Source of the DNA: Lepidonotus clava
Lineage: Eukaryota > Annelida > Polychaeta > Phyllodocida > Polynoidae
Reading direction: 5' to 3'
Assembly: GCA_936440205.1 (NCBI GenBank)
Contig: OW387135.1
Location: 33,582,792-33,646,791, forward strand
Length of the DNA: 64,000 nucleotides
Part shown: positions 22,118 through 37,200 of the stretch, piece after piece
Numbering within the stretch: position 1 is the first letter of the stretch
Layout: each line of letters starts with the position of its first letter
Program-made: the position numbers and the translations under genes
Notes under the pieces: generated by a model
The model's database searches: none
Seen by the model: only the letters and a program-made list of their open reading frames with translations
What the model was told of the DNA's origin: nothing

Positions 22118-25100
22118 TTATACAAAGTCGGTAAAGTCCTCGGTCATAGGACTGCTTCTCTCCTCCTTCTCTTTCTCTTTCTGCTTACTGAACTCGCCGA
22201 ACACCTTGGACCGGATTTGGCGGATCTTGCGTAGGCGTTCCAACCAGTTGGAGGCAAACGGATCACAGCGGTTCGTCTTTTGTCTCTGCAGGATCACCGA
22301 GGCCAGCTGTGGGAGGGAGCAGGGGGACATGACTATACTTGACGATAATGACCGTGTATGGATGGCAAACCTTAGGGCAACTTCTTTAAACTGTATGCTG
22401 TGAGTAGCACAAGTGTTATTCGTACGCTAAAAAGAAGCATATTCATGCCCGCTGATTTCAAAACCCTAATAGTTTGGTAATGAGACTGCATTTGGGAAAT
22501 TTCTTTGTATCCGGTTATGTTTGGCCCATCAACCTTTTGGAACAGTTTTGGCTTTAAACTGGAATCATTCTAATAATACTATACATATATAATCCTCTTT
22601 AACGCAGACAACATTTGCACGTTTGAAATTGTAGATTAAAATTCGTGATTTATATCAAAAAGTATGTTTACTCGAAATTTATACTGAATGTGGTTACTCA
22701 CATTGGCATGCACTGCCATTTGTCGCACCAGTTTCGACAGGTGTACGTCAGATATGATCTTTGTGTCGGTATGTCCGATGATGTCTACAATATCTGCATA
22801 TGGCACAAATGATAGAAAAGGCGATAATATTAATCATTAATTTCGTCAATAAAATATGCAAAATTCTTGCGAACCATACAGATGATCTATTCATGTATCT
22901 ATCATAGACACTAAGTGCAGGTATATAATCTCACATTAATGTGATAAATATACAAACTTTTCCCATGTTCAAATTACTTTTAATGAATTTATCTACATTT
23001 TATCCGATCTTTGCCGGGGGCCGCTAGATCAAGGGCAAATCTCATCAGCGATGGGAACAAATGACACGTTATTTTGTTATTTTGAAAAACTAATACATGT
23101 ACGTACCATCTCTCGTCTGAACAACCACTGCGTTACTGCCGTGGTCCAGTGGCTGCACAATGATGTTGACGTAGTTGAACTGGCCCTAGAATCAACAGTT
23201 TGATACACCATTAAGAATTTTCCCGAAAATCACCATTTCATAATTCTATAACATGTTCAAATCCGATTGATATTTCTGAGCAACCTTAAAGAGATTTACA
23301 CATGCAAACACATTACTGCAAAAGCAAAGTACTTACCGATTTCCATTATTTTCACTTATTACATTTATCCGAGACCAATTAAAGACTAAAGCATAAGAGA
23401 AGACCTATAACTTGTTCTATCTGCAACTGACCTTGATGGTGCCGATTTTGTAGTCTGATCCACTTTCGTTGTAGACTATGGTGACGTAATCATTGCCTAT
23501 GTGCAGTTTTTTGGCGTTACACTTCTTGTCAGTGTCTTTGGTTGGCATCAGTGTTGCGACATGGTAAATCACTGAATTCACAAAGAACGTGTACATGTTT
23601 ATAAATATTTCAGGAGTAGGTCCTACACAATCGCCCACTGTTTCCTCCCCTGGGTAGACAGTAACGGTACACAAGCGATTTGTGAATGTTATGATAGTCA
23701 ATTCGTCGCCTCAGCAACAAATTACTGTCTTGCATTTTGCCCAAATAAGATTCCTTTGGGAAGAGTTCTAGTTACACTGTCTGGAAATTGAATTGCTCCA
23801 ACAGTTCTCCATTGGTCGTAGGGTATATTCTTTAAGGGGAAGTATTGTAGGTCTATCAACATTTCATTTGCCAAAAGGGCTCAGAATATATATACGAGAT
23901 CATTATTAGAAATATATGGGTTACGTACAACACTTTTGGCTTACACAGAAGATAAACTACACTGCATTGAGGCGACCACTGAATAATATGAGTAGAATAC
24001 TGTTTGACCTATCAAATACTCTGGCGTACTCTCCACAATATAACATGGACTTAACTTTTGAAGTTATACCGGGTTTTACATCAATGTTTTATATGAACGT
24101 GGGTACCAGGAAAAGAATCCCATGTATGTCTATCTTCAGTTTACATAAAAATATTGGCCCATTTGGTCTTACCAGAGAGATTCTACAATGTATTTACCTT
24201 GCATAAAGTCGTCGTGCCAGGCGTAGGCGAACTGGCCGTCGGAGCCCCGCAGGTCGAGCCCGCCCACGTAGGTGGAGCTGGGGTTACAGTCGGCCAGCCG
24301 CACCAGCTCACCCAGACCCCGCAGGAACTCGGCGTACCGACTGGACCCGAACTCGTTACCCAGGATTGCCTCCTGCGAGGTCTCCTGTAAATGAAATAAG
24401 CGTTTATTGGCGGTGATAATACATCCCATAGTACCGAATTTTAAAGTCACGGAAATAATATGATGATCCTCGTTTGCAACTGTCCGTTCCCCGAGGTGGT
24501 TAAAATAGTTAATTGTTACTCATCTTCACAAATTTTCATATTTAATCAGACTTATGCGTGTTGAGAAATAAATCCGTACTTAGAATTTCTATGTGAGAGA
24601 GGGTCTTAATTCAACTACTAAATATTCATTACATCTATTCTGAGTCAGTGAGGTTTTAGACATGCGAATCAGGAAGGTGGATACGCAGAAGGAATGACAT
24701 TACCCCGAGAGGAAACCAAAGAAGATTCCTTCATTGAATGCGATAGGGGGGTTCTGGTACTAATACAAGATACATGGATTTCATTCTCATAAATTTCTGA
24801 GACCACAAAAGAACAACTTATCTAGGATTCTTTCTTTTTTGTCGAAATGTGACAGTTACAAAGTTCTTTTGGATAAAAGTCTAACAGATAAGGAGTTATA
24901 GTATACCTTTATACAGGTCGATCATCATAAATCATTATCAAATTTCTAGTTAACTTAATTGCATCCGCATGTACTTTGAAACAAAATACCCCATCCTTTA
25001 TCGTAAAAATACATTATTGAGGGAAGTACGAAATTGAATTTTTAAATGTAGGAACATTTAACATAAGAGTAAATAACACAATGAATTTAAGATCGACAAG

Positions 25101-25214
25101 TAAAGACGATCACTACATCCGACTCACCTGGCCTTTCCCAACGTATAGGACTCCAATTTTGTGCGTCTCGTATGGATAGACTAGATCAAGCATCTTTATT
25201 GCTCGCTCAAGAAC
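22118..25214 (-). CDS. TSC2: TSC2 Rap-GAP domain exons and C-terminus
   Basis: Six exons encode the catalytic region. Clear matches include [49 protein letters not shown] and [15 protein letters not shown]. In GND the Asn (residue 1777) corresponds to the catalytic Asn thumb (human N1643). The protein ends TEDFTDFV, like human VEDFTEFV. All catalytic-domain landmarks are intact, so an active Rheb-GAP is expected. Confidence 0.92.
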
Positions 25215-28200
25215 CTAGAAACGAATAATGCATCACTGGAATTCTCTGATTTATGAAAACCACTCATATCTTTGGCAGGTACATATCAAACCAGAATCGT
25301 GCCGACATCATGTATCTTAGAAATAAGATATGAAGAGTATTTACCATTCAGTTCCAACATTTGGTTGGAATTAGCAATTACACACAAGAAATCGACAACG
25401 GGAGGAAAAGATATAGAAGAATGTATAGGAAAGATCCTTTATATTAGTATTTTGATTGTATTACCTCTGATTTATGAGGCCCTTTATAAAGAAAGCATTA
25501 AATTAAGCGTAATTACTGAACACGTAACTTATCTAACATCTATAACTAGTTACATAGAAAGTCACACAAGGTAACTGAAGTATATTAGTGTGAACAAGTG
25601 CCACAGTATATAACTACTGAGTTTGTCTGGAGTTACCTGGTTTTCGGCCGGGAGGACAACAGGCCGCTGTTCACCTGACCCCAACAGGTTGGAGTGGTAC
25701 AGCTGGAGGAAGATGAAGCTGGGGCTCATACCCACATGAGCCTGGGTGCTGTCCTTCCCAGCCGGGCTCACCAGGGCGTCAAGTGGAGCAGGCGTGCGGC
25801 GCGGGGTCAGCGGGGTCGTGGTCACCGAGGGCGGGGCAGTGACGCTGGCATGTCGCTGCCTCTCTGACGTGTTAGTACGTGAGCGACGAGGAGCGGCGTC
25901 TGTGACGTCCTCTGCTGAAGACCACGTAGGACCAGCTGAAGTCAGTGCGCGTGGCTTAATCATCGCACTAGCGTCTAATTTGGGGATGTCAATAGGCATG
26001 CTGCGCTCATGGTCCGCTTCGGTGACCTTACTCAGAGCCGTGTCACTTCCCCTTCTGATAGCCGAGACACTCTGTTCTGCTCTGGGGCCTCCCCTGCCTT
26101 TACTTGTCGATGTATCACTTCCTTTGGTGTTGATAATATTCTGGTTGGTTACAGGACTCAGGTCTTCTTCGCCGACCTTACTTACACTGTTGGCCCTCTT
26201 GGTACCAGTGGTGACTGGGACTTCCCCATTGACCACTGCTGTGGAGGGGGCCGACTGAAGGGACACCACCTGTGGTTTGACCTCCTGCTGCTGACCATCC
26301 ACTAACCCCGCCGTGTGAGCCCCGGGAGACAACAGGTGCGGTGATAGTTCCGGGGAAGAAGTGCTTTTTCTTAGACCAGTGGAATCCAGTATCGGCATAG
26401 CATCTGAAGACGTCTGTGAATTTTTTCAAAAAGATTTTAAGATGTTAATGACAGGTCGAGAAGCAGCCATTATAAAGTAAAATCATTTGTATAATAGTAT
26501 ATAGAACTTAGTTCAAGGCGAAAATCATCAGGTTCTTACATTGTGGCCGACATACATTAGCTTGTTTCTAGCAGCCACGTTTTGAAAGTGCACTTACTTA
26601 GGTCATTCTTTCAGAATCATGTGAAAATCGTTTCTTTTATAGAATGCCGAGCTGGTTTTGCTTTTCTATAAGATTTATCAATGACATGGAAAACTCCTAT
26701 TGAATTAACACTGCTTACCTGTGTTTTGCTGTCTGTTTCCGTTACCTCGTCTGAAATCAGAGGAAACTGAGTAATCTTTTGGATTTAAATCGGATTCTCG
26801 CATCAAAATTATACTCAATATTATACACTAGATGTTGGAATACTATCAAACCAACGCGAAGAGTTGAGAAGGTGAAAGTTGTTAAAAACTTTTATTAACC
26901 GACATGTTTCGCCCTTTGACGGCTTCTTAAGGGTTCGACAGTATTATACAGTTTCTTATGGTGCGATAATTTCAATATAGTGGAAGTGATACAGATAATA
27001 CATTTTTTGGTTTGCACAAGACCGCTCGCACAAAAGGTTGGAGGGAGTAAAGCTTACCTCCCGTTTCTTCTGTTTCTACTTGTGTGTCCTCGGCTTCTCT
27101 TTCTTTTTGTGCATCTAAGAAAGAAAGCACGGGAAAACAAAACCATAAATCATAGAGCGTAAATGGTATATAACTTGCCGTAGCAATATAAATCTTATCA
27201 TGCGATAGTTCACGTCTGGTTGTTCTATTTTGTTTATAGGAAACTACTAGATGATGATCGTTTCAAGAGAGAAGTAGTTTCAGGGATTTGATTTTCAAGT
27301 AAACTTATCTATTTGATTTCAATCAATTTAACGTTGGCCATATAATTTTCGATAGCGGGATAATGCAATGTTTAAGATACTGTACAGTATTGTAGAGTAT
27401 AAAGCATAAGCATAAGATGACAAACTCGACATTCCTTTCCAAGATAATGGTAATCTTTCGAATAAAGTAGGAGTAAGTATAAGTATAAGCGTCTACTTTC
27501 ACTGACATATTGGAAGAATGAGGGTGAATTTCTTCTACAGAATGGACTTGCAAACCTAAGCTTAAAGCTAATGCTAAAGCTATCATCTTTTATGAGAGTC
27601 AAAAGGACAATAGTATCTCAAAAAAAGGTCAAGCAACTGCTTACGTAGCTCATTTAGGGGATACACGTATATAAAATTGAGCCATTGAAACTAGAAACTA
27701 AAGCAATCACTTTTTATTTCATTGGTAGCTTTGTCTTATCTTTAGTATATCACGATTTAGGTCGTTTTGTTTTTCAAAACAAAAGTCTGTGTATCGAATA
27801 AAAAATGACTTTGGGGATAGGCTTAATGTAATTTATTGATCTAATAACAAAGAGTAAGTGAGTTATGCAGGACTAGAATTCTATTTCAACGCCGGTATGA
27901 CATTAATAGTCCTTAGCCGATTGGATTAAACAAGGAACAGCATGCCGTCAGTAATTCAAACAGATTAGGTAAAAAAAAAATTAAAAAAAAAAAAAAGGCA
28001 TCTAGACCTCCATATTGCACCTGACATTGCGAGAAAGATAAAACTGGGAATAAGAGCATTAATAACTTATCAATTTAGAATAAAGATTAAACTTTAGCAA
28101 ACTCAACTCCGAGGCCCTTATTTCCCTAACTGATTTTAATGATTAGGCTAATCGTGTGAATTTTGATTCGTGTCTCATTCTTATTTACTATGTTGGTAAG

Positions 28201-31200
28201 TCAAAGTAACTACACATGACAATTCATTTTTGGTTAGTTTGAAATGATATCCATACTTTTGGCAACAGATAGAATTTCTGAGACATGAATCAAATAATAG
28301 CTGATTAGTGTCATCACGAAAATCAGCTAAGAAGATATGGGCCCTGGTGTAGTGGACAAGTGTTATTTATTTATGAGCCTAATTAGGACTACAAATTTAG
28401 GCAGAAAAGATAACCCTCTATAAACAGGAAATCCTGTTTTCCTTATTGATTTGACTGTATATGTGTTGTATTCGGTTGACACTGACGAAAACAGGTGAAT
28501 CCTAGCACGGGTATAATTTGTTGTGTCAAAGATATCAATAATTGCTAATAAGAAAGAGCCGGGAGAGCAAAGGTAAAAACACAACATAAGTATTGGTAGG
28601 TATTGACATAGATGTTTAAAAACGATATTTTCAGATTATCTTACACCTATCAATAATCATATCAAAGTGGAGAAAATATCATGATCTGAATGTATCAAAT
28701 GATCCCATAATGTCAGCAGTATCTATCATACATTTAGGACCAGTTACACCTGTTGATAATGCAATATGGAGGGGCTAGAAAGAGAACAGTCACATAAAAG
28801 AGATGGAGCTGAAGACACCAGAACAATATCTACGCGAGGAAAAGTACATACTTTCAACAATAGTATAACAACCTGCAAAAGACATGCATATTAGTTAGAA
28901 ACAACGTTGTTAGTAACAGTAGTTTTCATTCCTTAATGTTTCTTGGATGATTATGAATTCCTACACTCTTTCACTGCATGCTGTTACATCATGAGCGTCA
29001 CTATACGACAGGAACTTATCATCACTGGGTAGAGTTCAGACTAAACAATATTACATTCACCAGCCGTAAGATTTGGCAAAATCAGCGGTACTATTTTGTG
29101 ATGACAGATGAGCCCTTGATTAGAATCACACATACTCGTATGTAAGCTAAAAGCTCAGGAGATAAAAGCAGCATTTGAATTCCCTTAGGGCTCAAACAAT
29201 CTACCAACTGTAACTTCTAAGTTATTGCTTTTATGCTAAAAGGCCCTCCTCTTTTAAATGATACAACTCCGTCCCTCTTTTTATACCTGTCATCCAGAGA
29301 GGAACATCTTGTACAGAACTATTAGCTTTAACTGCCAAACCTTAAATCTAAGCATCACAACGCAAGAACGACTAAACAGTAAAAATATCCTAGCATAAAT
29401 ATGCCTTAGTTCTAACGATACTTCCTAGAAATGAACTTTTGATAATAAAACCTAAATCTTATGGTTATGATTTAGATGGTCGTATAATGACAGCTTGCTT
29501 TCAGAGATATGATCAGTACGTGGAGGTTCATTGAAGTTCGTAATCTAGAACTTATATGTAATTTGGATTCACCATAATGAATATTGATACACACCAATAA
29601 ACCAGTAAAAGCCGACACTCACCGTCGAGGCTGTCCCTCTCGAAGTGCTCCTCCAGCAGACTATCGTACTCCGTCTCCCCCAGCGTCATGCTGTCGATCT
29701 TCTTCCTCGTCATGTACTGGTAGGACTCCTCGGGCGGGTTGAGGAACAGGTTGGACATGTCGGCCAGCGGGAAGTCCGGGAAGGCCGTGCTCAGGTCCTG
29801 CTCGTTCTGGATGCGCATCATCCAGGAGACGTTCCCCGTGGGGCGTCGGATGTGGACCTCAGCCCACAGCGTGCACCAACAGTTACACTGCACCTTGGTG
29901 AAGATGGACTTGTCCGTCGGGTTTGGCTTCAGTCCTGTTTAGAGGACGATACTGTATAAGTCTCATAATGTCAAGAGTTCAGTACGTGATATATTTAAAG
30001 TTGTTGATGTGAATTAAGATCGATACTGGGATGATGAAAAATACAGGATCGGGTTAAGTGTACACATCATGAAGCATTTCTTTGAAACATAGGAACGCTA
30101 AACATCCTTACATGTTCATATTTTCTTTGCTTGAAAAGCTACTTTCAATTTAAAGCCTACCGTTATAATACGATTTGATGACACGACCAATCATGCAAGG
30201 TACAGTGTTTTCGTAATCAGCATAATTTAGATCAAACATGTTATTGGGTAGACCCTGCACCACGTTGCCTGACTTACCCATGAGCACGTTATCCACCATC
30301 TGGATCTTCTCCTCCACACTGTCGATTCCATTGGTCTGGGCCTCGGGGTCGGTGCGGTCAAAGCCCTCCTCCTCCGACCCGGCCAGCAGGCCCGAGCCGC
30401 CCCCACCCTGTCGTGGTGACCGGCGGTGGAGCTGGAGGTCGTCCTGAAGGGAAGGCAGACAGGTCACAGGTCATAATGTATGAGGGTAAACCTGTCATAA
30501 TAATGTGGGTATAGATTGTAGTGTGTGCAGTCTAACTTCATTATACATGTTGATGTATATTTAGTGGGATGGACTGAAATGGATAGACTGTACAGTGTGG
30601 TGTAAGCAAATTAATATTGTGAATTCATTAGGTGTTTTTTCTATTTAAGTTTCTGGTCACATGACTATTGGTCACAACGTGCCAAGGAATAGACATGGAT
30701 AGAAACGATGAAAAAGGAATCAAGATATTGACTCAGATGTGTTAAAATTGAAAGAATTTTGTGGTCACTGCTTTGAGGAGAGAATACGTCCTCAGATCAT
30801 TTCACCAAATTCAGACATTCCTTAATATAAAGAATCTCAACACTCAGTATGATATTTTCCCCTGGAATTATCTTGGGGATAAAAGGAAAACTTAGTCAAG
30901 ATGTTAAGGTCCATTCACAGTACCAAGTCTTCAAAAATGAGAACTAGCCTGTGTTTTGCTACATTATTGTAAATCAAACCCTATCTTGTATATGGTTATA
31001 ATGACATTGGTAAGATAACTTTGCTTAGAATGAAAATCATTCCCAGCAAAATACCATACTTTACTAGCACACACATTCCCTTTCGAAATTGCTTGCTATA
31101 ACGTGTATAAGCAACGGCCAATGTTGCTTTTTAATCTCAGTATTTGAATAGATATTGATATCAATTCATCCTAATCATTTATCTAGTTTGGAAGAAAAAA

Positions 31201-34200
31201 AAGAATAAATCATTTTCTTTAAGAATGATACAAAACACATCTGGAAATCTTAAGGTAGGTCAAGTCATTACTGTATTTAGATTGAAAATATGGTTTAATC
31301 ATAAGATGTTTTCGATTTAATTTTCCTTTGTTAAATTTGTAAATGTTAACCTGGTTACTTATTTTTTGTTCAGCTTACTTCCATGGTAGAGCTTGCAGAA
31401 AAGGGAAAGTTATTTAGCTTTGATATACGGTTTGTGAAAAACTCTCTAATGGTTTTTAAGCATGCATTAACACTTTTAATTTGATAAACTGATGTTTATA
31501 CTTAATAGTTGAATAAACCATGTTTGACTACGCATCGAGTTAATTCAAATCAGTTATTCATCAAAATTCTAAACTAGTATTATCAGTTATAGTCCCATTC
31601 AAACGGGGGAATATACGTCATAAGTAAAATGCATCTCATATCTAAAATCATCATGTCAATGGAGTTGGGGACAATCATATTTATCAAGCACTACCTACTT
31701 TAGTAAAGAGGAAATACAAATATAATGAAGTAAAAGGCGAAAGTTTAAGATCATTCATATGTAGACGGTTTTCCCAATGTGTAATTTACTTTGGTTTGAA
31801 AGTGTAACATAAACTTTTGTGAACCCTGTAAATATGTCCATTTCAGAAAGACAAATACAATTTTGTAATCAGTATTTCAATTCAACATATTTTCCTTTTT
31901 TTAGGAGCTTCTGGTTCTGTACAATACATTATAGACAGTATGAGCATGGAAAAAACAGTGCGCATTTTTTATATTGCTACCTATAGTTACCATCATAGCG
32001 TGCGTTGGATGAAACCTAAATCCGATAAAATGTGGTTAAAATCAAATATCCCTTTAAAATCAATCAGCTCTCCGTATTTTCAAGGTAAAAGTAATACTAA
32101 TATTGATGGTTATATATACAGAGATACTATTTCTAGACTGCCATTAAGATGTAGACATTATCTCTGGTAGACCAGCTAAATAGTTCATATTTTTACAATG
32201 GGTCAAACAGTTATGACTTCAGAACAAATATCCCAGTAGTTTAGTCTTACAATAGGAACATTCTCCTGGTGGTTAATACACAATATCTTGCACTGGCCCA
32301 TCCGAAAGTTTGCAGTGTTTCTTGAGCTAATGTAGATAAGCATGAGAGGAAAATGTTGGGCCTGGTGGCAGTTAGAAGCTGGTACTTGAGTTGTTTCAAC
32401 ATTGGGTGCCCTATTCATAGACTGACACGTTCACAACAGGTCTTATGTCTAAGTGAGAACAGGTACGAGGGCGGCCGTCCGACCTGCTTACTGTATATAT
32501 ATGGTTTACACAGATGGTGGGAGGCAGAGTTACAACTTACATGGGCGTATAAGGATACAGAATTCAACTTTGACTTGAAGTTATAGTAAGAAGCATCTTG
32601 TATTCGTGAGGAAGCTTCGTTACTGCTTAAATGAAAGCTTCTTAAAATGAAAGCTTTTAACCTAGAGAGCTATAGACAAGTGAGTGAGTCAGTAATGAGG
32701 TTTTATTTCGTAGGGAGGACCAGGGTCACATCGCATTAAGATGTCGACGCACGCACAACTAGTAAAAGCTACTATATAAAGACAGCCCAGCTTGGCGTTA
32801 CTCAGTATTTTGGATTTAGAGTTCTAGATATTACGTCCAAAGCATCTCTTGTGAAACGTTTCTCCTCAAGCCTCATACGCTAGTAAATTAATCTGCCTCC
32901 CACGTAAAATATCGCATAACAACTGGTACAGGCAAATCATGCAAGCTCCAATTTGAATCAATGTTGCTCAATCTCTTGACAGAATAATTCATTCTTCCGA
33001 GCAGCATTGACAAATTTCTCAGGTAACATCAAAACGAACATTTTTCTTTATCTGTTTTCTTACTTTTTGAATCTTTCTTTAATAGGTGTTATCAAAAAAC
33101 AATGTTCTTTTCCAAGTTACTTCACATTGTGATCAACTGAACTCGTAAAATTACAAAGCTCATCATGCTTTGCATTAATTTACAAGTAATAAGAATGTAA
33201 GAAAAGGAAAAGCTTCTTAGTTTTGCTCGAACCAGTTATAATACGCCTACATAAAATGAATATAAATCCACAAGAAAGAAATAACACATGAAACACAAGA
33301 ACTCATGCCAGATTTCACGCAGCCAAAGAGTAAAGTTTAGTAGGAGGTATATTGTTTATGTGCCACCCTCACGCGGCTGTTTGACGTACTATGTCATTTA
33401 AGGTATCACCACCCAGAATTTCGCATATTTCCGGTTCCGGCGACTCAGGTCTATCTAAGCCAGGGTCAAGGTCACTGGCAGCCATATTGTTAACCTTAAG
33501 GTAAAGAAAAAGAAGTAGACAAAGCTCATTATTGAGGGGAGAAGTGAGAATCATTATCCAGTTGTGCACATCATACTGAATTACAGTTTGACTTCAGCAT
33601 TCAGGAGTCTTATCTACAGAATCTACCAGATGCATCAGTGGTTTGTTGAGGTCAACAAGCACTATTGTGAATGTGCCCTTGAGGTTCTGTTCGTTTCTAC
33701 AGTATGCTACTGAATAAAGTACGCTATTGCGTACACATGTATAGGGATGGGACTGCATATTTTCAGATTAATGACATTTAAGGAAGGTTTAGTCTAAATT
33801 GTCAGTAAAAACATTAGTATTGAAATGTTATTACAATCTGACTTCCCTTATATTTGGTTGAGCCTGCCTCTACATTGGTTCAATATCGAACCTCTCTGAA
33901 GAATCTCTGGACCCTCGAAAATGGCACCAAAGCTTTTCTTTTTTAAGTAAATCATATTAAAAAAAAAGAATGAAATACAAAGGGTACAAACTTTTTCAAC
34001 ATCGAGAAGTAGAAACCGTTAATGTGACCATACCTGACTTAGTGGCTTGAGAGCGACTGTTTCTGACTTGCTCCTCACTGCCGCTGACTTATGACGTTTG
34101 CGCGAAGAGGCCAGTGATTGGTCAGATGAGGAGCGAGTGGCTTCGGACTTCTCGCGGGCAGCAGCCCGGGCAAGATGGAGACACTTGTCACACAGTCCTG

Positions 34201-37200
34201 ACTTGCTCACGCCTGCACCACCACTCGTTGTAATGGTGACGATCTTGTTACCCAGCAACCAGCTCTGGGAGAGGCCGCCCTCAAGGAGGAACTCGGAAAA
34301 GGGGGTCCTAGCCAAACGTGAGATTACAATTAAGATAATGGAAAAGGTCTACAAGAAGGCATCGTGGTACAACACATGAATGAGAATAAATTACAGAAAT
34401 ACGTTTTTTATCAAAGGAGAAAACAGCGGAGACTTACATTAAAACAAAAGTCATGAACATCAACTAATCTATACCTGATTTTTAAACCATCATCTTATCT
34501 GTATACTATATAGATATATGCAAGGACCTGGGATTCCATCAGGATTTAGGATTTTCGGACAGAATGGCCCAATAATCTGTTTTGCTATGAAAAGTTGCAA
34601 CAAACTGTATTGGCCAACTGGTCCAATCTTGCAATGTTTTGTCCGAATCTCGTAAGGGCTGATAAAAACGTAATTACAAGCTGCCGCGGTTTGACTTATA
34701 TCTTAACATTGTATTGCAATTTCAAATATTTGGATGTGCGCCTGTCCATGCATTTGAGGTTACAAAGTGACTCAATGATTAAGGAAAATTTCATTACGAA
34801 ATAGACATTTGTGAATTCTGACCTGCGCGGCATGGTGGCACAGGTGGAGAATGTATAGCGGGCCATCATGTCGATGCACGTCTCCATCAGCTCTTTGTGA
34901 AACTGCATCATGCTGTCATCCTCAGCCGCCGGCAGACACCCCTGGGACTTAGCCGCTGCCGCCGCCCGCGCAGCCGCCGCCTTCCTACCGACGAGAACAG
35001 ACGCAATGTATACCAAGTTACAGTGTACCTTGCATTTTCATCCTCTCTGGAGAACGTGTGCACCCAATCAATATGTGTAACCTTAATCAATGTATATCTA
35101 CATTGCTTATAAATGTCATTAAGACTCAGAATTCTATTGTGTATTTTTGTATTGTATAATTTTGATGTCAAAATTAAATTTCTCATTCAGACAATCCCCA
35201 CGTGTTAATGAGAAATTAGTGCATGCAATATAATATACATATCATCATAGTTACGAAAAAAGTAGGTTTTAGGTATTTCACATAAAATGAAAATAAAAAA
35301 AATATTAAAACCCAAACTACCCTACCAATCCTGTTTTATCTTAAAGTTTTAGTTTCAAGTTTAAGTCTTGAGGAACACCTGTTATGTTTTCTCACAGCAT
35401 ACGGTAACACTTTTGGATAAATCTTTAAATCAGATCTATATCTATTTTACTAAGTTTCATATCGTAGGAATGTATTATATAGGTCCTGTCTTAGAAAGAA
35501 TCTCGATAGTGACAATGTAATAAACAGCGAGGTAATACATTAAAGTGCAAGTGCAATACTAGCTTAAGTTACTAAGTTATAGATCAAAAATATGAAATAA
35601 ATTGAATTTGGATATATAAAGTGGATAAAATCTTTTATTCCTACTACTGCAAAAATCTCACATTTCTCAAGGCTACAATAAAATAATAGGCAAATGTATA
35701 TTTACACATGTAAAATTTAAAAAAAAGAATTATGACATTTAAATATATACTTTATACTTATAGGGATAAAAACAATTGAAATATCTGTCTAATAAGTTTT
35801 TTCATCGTCGATAATTCATTCCTTACCAAGCTTTTTATGTGGTGCGTGGACAGGGTTAGGTCCGCGCCTGTCTAAAGTGCGGCACTAGATGTGAATGTTT
35901 ATAGAAGGCAATCCTAATCATGCCACATACTTTCAGAAATGTCAGCAGACAAAACTGGCTATGGGAACACCATACTTCTAACACGCAATGGTTCACATCG
36001 AATTGGCAGGACACCGCCACGTTCGCTACGGCAACAATTTTGTCTAACCATCGGGTGAACACACACGTACATGTAACATAGGATTTGGGAACTCTAACGT
36101 GAACCATTACTTCCTTAGTGGCAATGACACACTTAGTAAATACGCTGGTCAAAGACAAGGGTGTAGGAAAAAGCTACATCAGGTCATAGCTTCTCTTAAT
36201 AGCTAAGTCTTTGAGGAAAAACATGAATGAATATATGATTTATTTTCAAGATAGCAGCAGCGGGGAAGGAGCCATTAACCTCGTCGATCAATAGTAAATA
36301 ATATATGGTTTTAATTAGCCGAAAAGCTAACTGCAAAAATATGCGCTTTGACCACAAATGCAAAGCAAAAGTGTAAAAAAGGTGGAGTTTTAGTGTGTGT
36401 TTTTTTTTGTTCAATTACTTCATCGTCGCAGCTTTAACGATAGAATATTTACAGTTCGACGACAGAAGTGAACAGATAACTTTAATTAGTATAGTGAACA
36501 GCCCAAAGACCTCTGATTTAAAAAAAAAGAAGGAAATATACACATTATACTCTTGTGGTTAATACTCACTCTGTTGGGTTTGGAGCTCTGTGTGACCATT
36601 TAACAGAGTAGATAAGTAAATGTTTTATAGCATATCAGAAGTTTAGGTCGGCTTTTGAATTGCTTACATGGGATTGCAAATACAGAGTGTCAAGGCTTTT
36701 TCAGAAATCCATTCAACTCCTTAAACAAACAAATACATTTATATGGTGGGGTTTACAGACACTTGGCAATAAATAGCAGTTCATATTTCATAAATATTAT
36801 TTTCATCTTCAAATCAGATTCAATTTAACACCTTCTGCTAGAAAGCTGTAAAACCTGTTTACGGCCCTACATTTGATTAAATCAATTTAAGACATTTTAG
36901 AACATTTAAGACTTGCGTGGGCAAAATGGAATTAACGTTCCAACAACTTGGGAAACAGAATAAAATCTGATAGCCGTGTTTCTACCATAGTTAACTGATT
37001 AACGTACCTACAACTGCTATGCCAAATAATGTTTGAATTAATACACTATTTAAAAGTAAGGTTCTTACTTCTGTGCTGCTTCGGTTTGGAGTAGATTTCT
37101 GCCATCTTTATGGGCATAGTAATTACAATACAATGAGACTATATCAATGTATAAGAACCTCCCTACCTGCGGATGGCTTCATCATTTAGACTCTGGGTTC

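Noticed and set aside
25746-26305. Long plus-strand frames opposite the TSC2 linker exon
   Set aside because: They are antisense shadows of a 777-nt exon with compositional bias.
33369-33569. Open frame reading past the TSC2 exon at 33390 to a stop (NDIVRQTAA)
   Set aside because: A gtacgt donor after GACATA gives a phase-correct join to the next exon, so the read-through end is intronic.
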